Below are positions 62,625 to 64,000 of a stretch of DNA of 64,000 bases, in pieces. Position numbers and translations under genes: made by a program. Under the pieces are notes generated by a model. It was not told where the DNA came from. It saw only the letters and a list, made by a program, of their open reading frames with translations, and searched no databases. This stretch comes from RGIG5952 sp045603485 (lineage in GTDB: Bacteria; Verrucomicrobiota; Kiritimatiellia; RFP12; JAAYLN01), in contig JAZUMF010000023.1 of NCBI GenBank assembly GCA_045603485.1, forward strand, positions 25,512-89,511, read 5' to 3'. Position 1 is the first letter of the stretch; every line of letters starts with the position of its first letter.

Positions 62625-63593
62625 TTATTCACCCTTACCAAGGTTTTTGCGCTGTTCTGCTGCCTTGGTCTTATCAACGGTTTTGTTGTCGCTGCGGGGA
62701 ACTTGGAGCGTCTCAAGATGACCGTCGGCAAAGATTACATGACCATAGACTTTGCCTGCGCGGCGATGCCATTCTCCAATATTTTCATTTTCGTTGTCCC
62801 AATCCCAAGTGCTGTCATTGTAAAAGACATTGCTCGGTGTAGCCGCATCGCCCTTGTCGCCGGCCGTTTGCCCCACGGCCCCGGTTTTAGTGCCGGCAGT
62901 GGCATTCAGTTCGACGAACATGGCAAGACGATGTGCGGTTCCAGGGTGGTCCTGAATGTCATATTGTCTTCTGATACGGCGTGACCCATACAAGTAGTTC
63001 ATCGCATAAGAACGCATTGATTCCGGATATTTATTTTTGAACTCTTCGCAGCAGTAGACTGAAAAGTTTTTATCGGTGTATTTGAAGATAGCACCCTCGT
63101 CAATGGAGCGGTATATGCGTGAGAGATGGACATTTTGGCGTGCTCCGGCTTTTCCAGATGAACCGGTATAGTCGTACTGACCGCAACCTGGCCCGACAAA
63201 GACATAAGATGCAGCCTTCGACGAAGAGACTGTTCCGCCCTTGCCATACAAACGACCTTCACTTTTGCGACGGGAAATTACGCTATCCTTACGGACCCAG
63301 TTAACCCACCCGCGATGCTCTGTGTAGTCTTTTGTAAGCTGAGCGGCGATAAACTCCTGCATATAAAACTCGTATGCGCCGGCAGGGGGGAATCTTTCGT
63401 GGTCCGCATAATACGCAAGAACAGCTTTATGCAGGGCATGAAGATTGGCTTGACACTTCGTGGCTCTGGCTTGGCGTTGTGCACCCTTCACGGCAGTTAT
63501 TGCAGTAGATGCAACAATCGAGATGATAGCGATAACGACTAACATCTCAACAAGAGTAAAGCCATACTTAGCTGAACGAGAAAACAATGTCAT
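62625..63593 (-). CDS. Prepilin-like protein with C-terminal DGH motif
   Basis: A 322-residue type IV prepilin-like protein. The leader is cut after Gly11 in KYG-FTLVEM, followed by a hydrophobic helix (MLVVIAIISIVASTAITAV). The C-terminal part ends with HVIFADGHLETLQV, the DGH motif common in PVC-group prepilin-like proteins. It belongs to the pseudopilin-type proteins found in large numbers in Planctomycetes and Lentisphaerae; the role is unknown. ATG 63593 is chosen to give the 10-residue leader. A consensus promoter and leader terminator lie upstream. Confidence 0.88.
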   Translation of the reverse strand: MTLFSRSAKYGFTLVEMLVVIAIISIVASTAITAVKGAQRQARATKCQANLHALHKAVLAYYADHERFPPAGAYEFYMQEFIAAQLTKDYTEHRGWVNWVRKDSVISRRKSEGRLYGKGGTVSSSKAASYVFVGPGCGQYDYTGSSGKAGARQNVHLSRIYRSIDEGAIFKYTDKNFSVYCCEEFKNKYPESMRSYAMNYLYGSRRIRRQYDIQDHPGTAHRLAMFVELNATAGTKTGAVGQTAGDKGDAATPSNVFYNDSTWDWDNENENIGEWHRRAGKVYGHVIFADGHLETLQVPRSDNKTVDKTKAAEQRKNLGKGE

Positions 63594-63622
63594 AAGATCC
63601 GTCCCATAGTCAGGATAATAAT

Positions 63623-63648
63623 AAAAAAACAACCAAAATAATGGTTGT
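63623..63648 (-). terminator. Short hairpin with T-run in the prepilin leader
   Basis: On the minus strand ACAACCA (63648-63642) pairs with TGGTTGT (63635-63629) around six bases and runs into T7. It lies between the promoter (63660-63687) and the gene start, so it may be an attenuator rather than a gene end. Confidence 0.45.
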
Positions 63649-63659
63649 CAAGTCCTTCT

Positions 63660-63687
63660 ATTATACAGTTTTTTTATATATTGTCAA
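63660..63687 (-). promoter_or_regulatory. Consensus sigma-70 promoter of the prepilin gene
   Basis: TTGACA (63687-63682), 16-base spacer and TATAAT (63665-63660) on the minus strand, a perfect match in both boxes. The gene starts about 65 bases downstream. Confidence 0.75.
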
Positions 63688-63822
63688 CTAAAATTTAAGA
63701 GATAAATGCAACAAGTCGTATCCATAAGAGTAAATTTGTAATTATTTTCAAAATTTATACAATACTCCAACTGCCATCTATAACAGAAGATGGCCAATCA
63801 CAACCACTTATCTAGCTATTAT

Positions 63823-64000
63823 CTACTTTACCTGTCTCTCCAATCTGCCCTTCACCCCACCAATCAATCTTCTCCACCACTTCGATTTGTTCCGCACCGT
63901 AATCTCATTTTGGTATTTCTCTCTCAAAAATGCCAAAGTTGTAGCCTCCTCAACACGCTCAGGATCCAAAAAGGCATCAATCCTCGCCATCATCTGAGTA
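63823..64000 (-). CDS. C-terminal end of an unknown protein (5' end outside window)
   Basis: On the minus strand an open frame runs from the window edge to TAG at 63825-63823. It reads as a basic C-terminus with LAFLREKYQNEITVRNKSK and KWWRRLIGGVKGRLERQV. An internal ATG at 63993 could give a 56-residue protein, but the frame is open to the window edge and more likely continues. The family is not recognised. Bases 63886-63912, coding for part of this end, match the 27-base repeat of the array at 44.2-45.5 kb. Confidence 0.5.
   Translation of the reverse strand, partial: TQMMARIDAFLDPERVEEATTLAFLREKYQNEITVRNKSKWWRRLIGGVKGRLERQVK
63886..63912 (+). repeat. 27-base dispersed repeat, copy in or near coding sequence
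   Basis: The element containing TTCCGCACCGTAATCTC recurs six times at 44.2-45.5 kb: near 44234, 44626, 44812, 45150 and 45413 in the same orientation, and inverted at 45495-45521. Here it overlaps the end of an open frame on the other strand. Confidence 0.65.

Overview
The window looks like chromosome from a free-living, probably anaerobic, carbohydrate-degrading bacterium of the PVC group. Lentisphaerota or Kiritimatiellota-type gut bacteria fit best. This is inferred from a prepilin-like protein with a C-terminal DGH motif, a PknB-type kinase with zinc ribbons, many glycoside hydrolases without signal peptides, a glycyl radical enzyme, AdhE, a flavodiiron protein, and class 1B PyrD with PyrK. 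No phage, plasmid or rRNA gene is visible. One tRNA gene (Leu, CAA) is present.

Layout. 0-1 kb: end of a large leucine-rich surface-type protein and a cysteine-cluster protein. 1-4 kb: minus-strand GH10 xylanase, RraA-like and SDR genes, divergent from cysK and a DUF167 gene. 5.4-9.7 kb: Ser/Thr kinase with zinc ribbons, GH39-like gene and a frameshifted gene. 9.7-17.1 kb: GH2 beta-galactosidase divergent from a 964-residue hydrolase-like protein and a sialidase-like propeller. 17.1-22.6 kb: flavodiiron protein, a RAYT-type transposase flanked by inverted short repeats, and a secreted 17-repeat Sel1 protein. 22.9-27 kb: hisB, a DUF481 outer-membrane protein, and GH27-like and GH28-like enzymes. 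27.2-29.3 kb: purine salvage pair. 29.3-37.6 kb: six-gene minus-strand operon of M18 peptidase, tex, a DUF1538 membrane protein, a tandem PII-like protein, pfk and era. 37.7-43.9 kb: an Arg/Asp-repeat protein, metK, tRNA-Leu and adhE. 43.9-46 kb: a gene-free mosaic of dispersed repeats. 46-52.4 kb: two tandem MATE exporters, mazG, a DMT transporter and a GH123-like enzyme. 52.4-58.6 kb: a pyrimidine operon (pyrK-pyrD-GRE-pyrF-pyrE-pyrB) containing a glycyl radical enzyme. 58.7-64 kb: malic enzyme, a membrane-anchored RRM protein, rpoD, a prepilin-like protein and the end of another gene.

How it works together. The hydrolases (GH10, GH39, GH2, GH27, GH28-like, GH123-like, a sialidase-like protein and the unknown 964-residue one) all lack export signals, so they probably act in the cytoplasm on imported plant or host glycan fragments. 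Hexose would then pass through the ATP-type phosphofructokinase, with AdhE and malic enzyme handling fermentative carbon and redox flow.

Most notable: the glycyl radical enzyme inside the pyr operon, the DUF1538/tandem-PII pair, the RAYT gene with its repeat families, the unassigned 964-residue hydrolase-like protein, and several genes whose -10 box lies 6 to 10 bases before the start codon, suggesting leaderless mRNAs.
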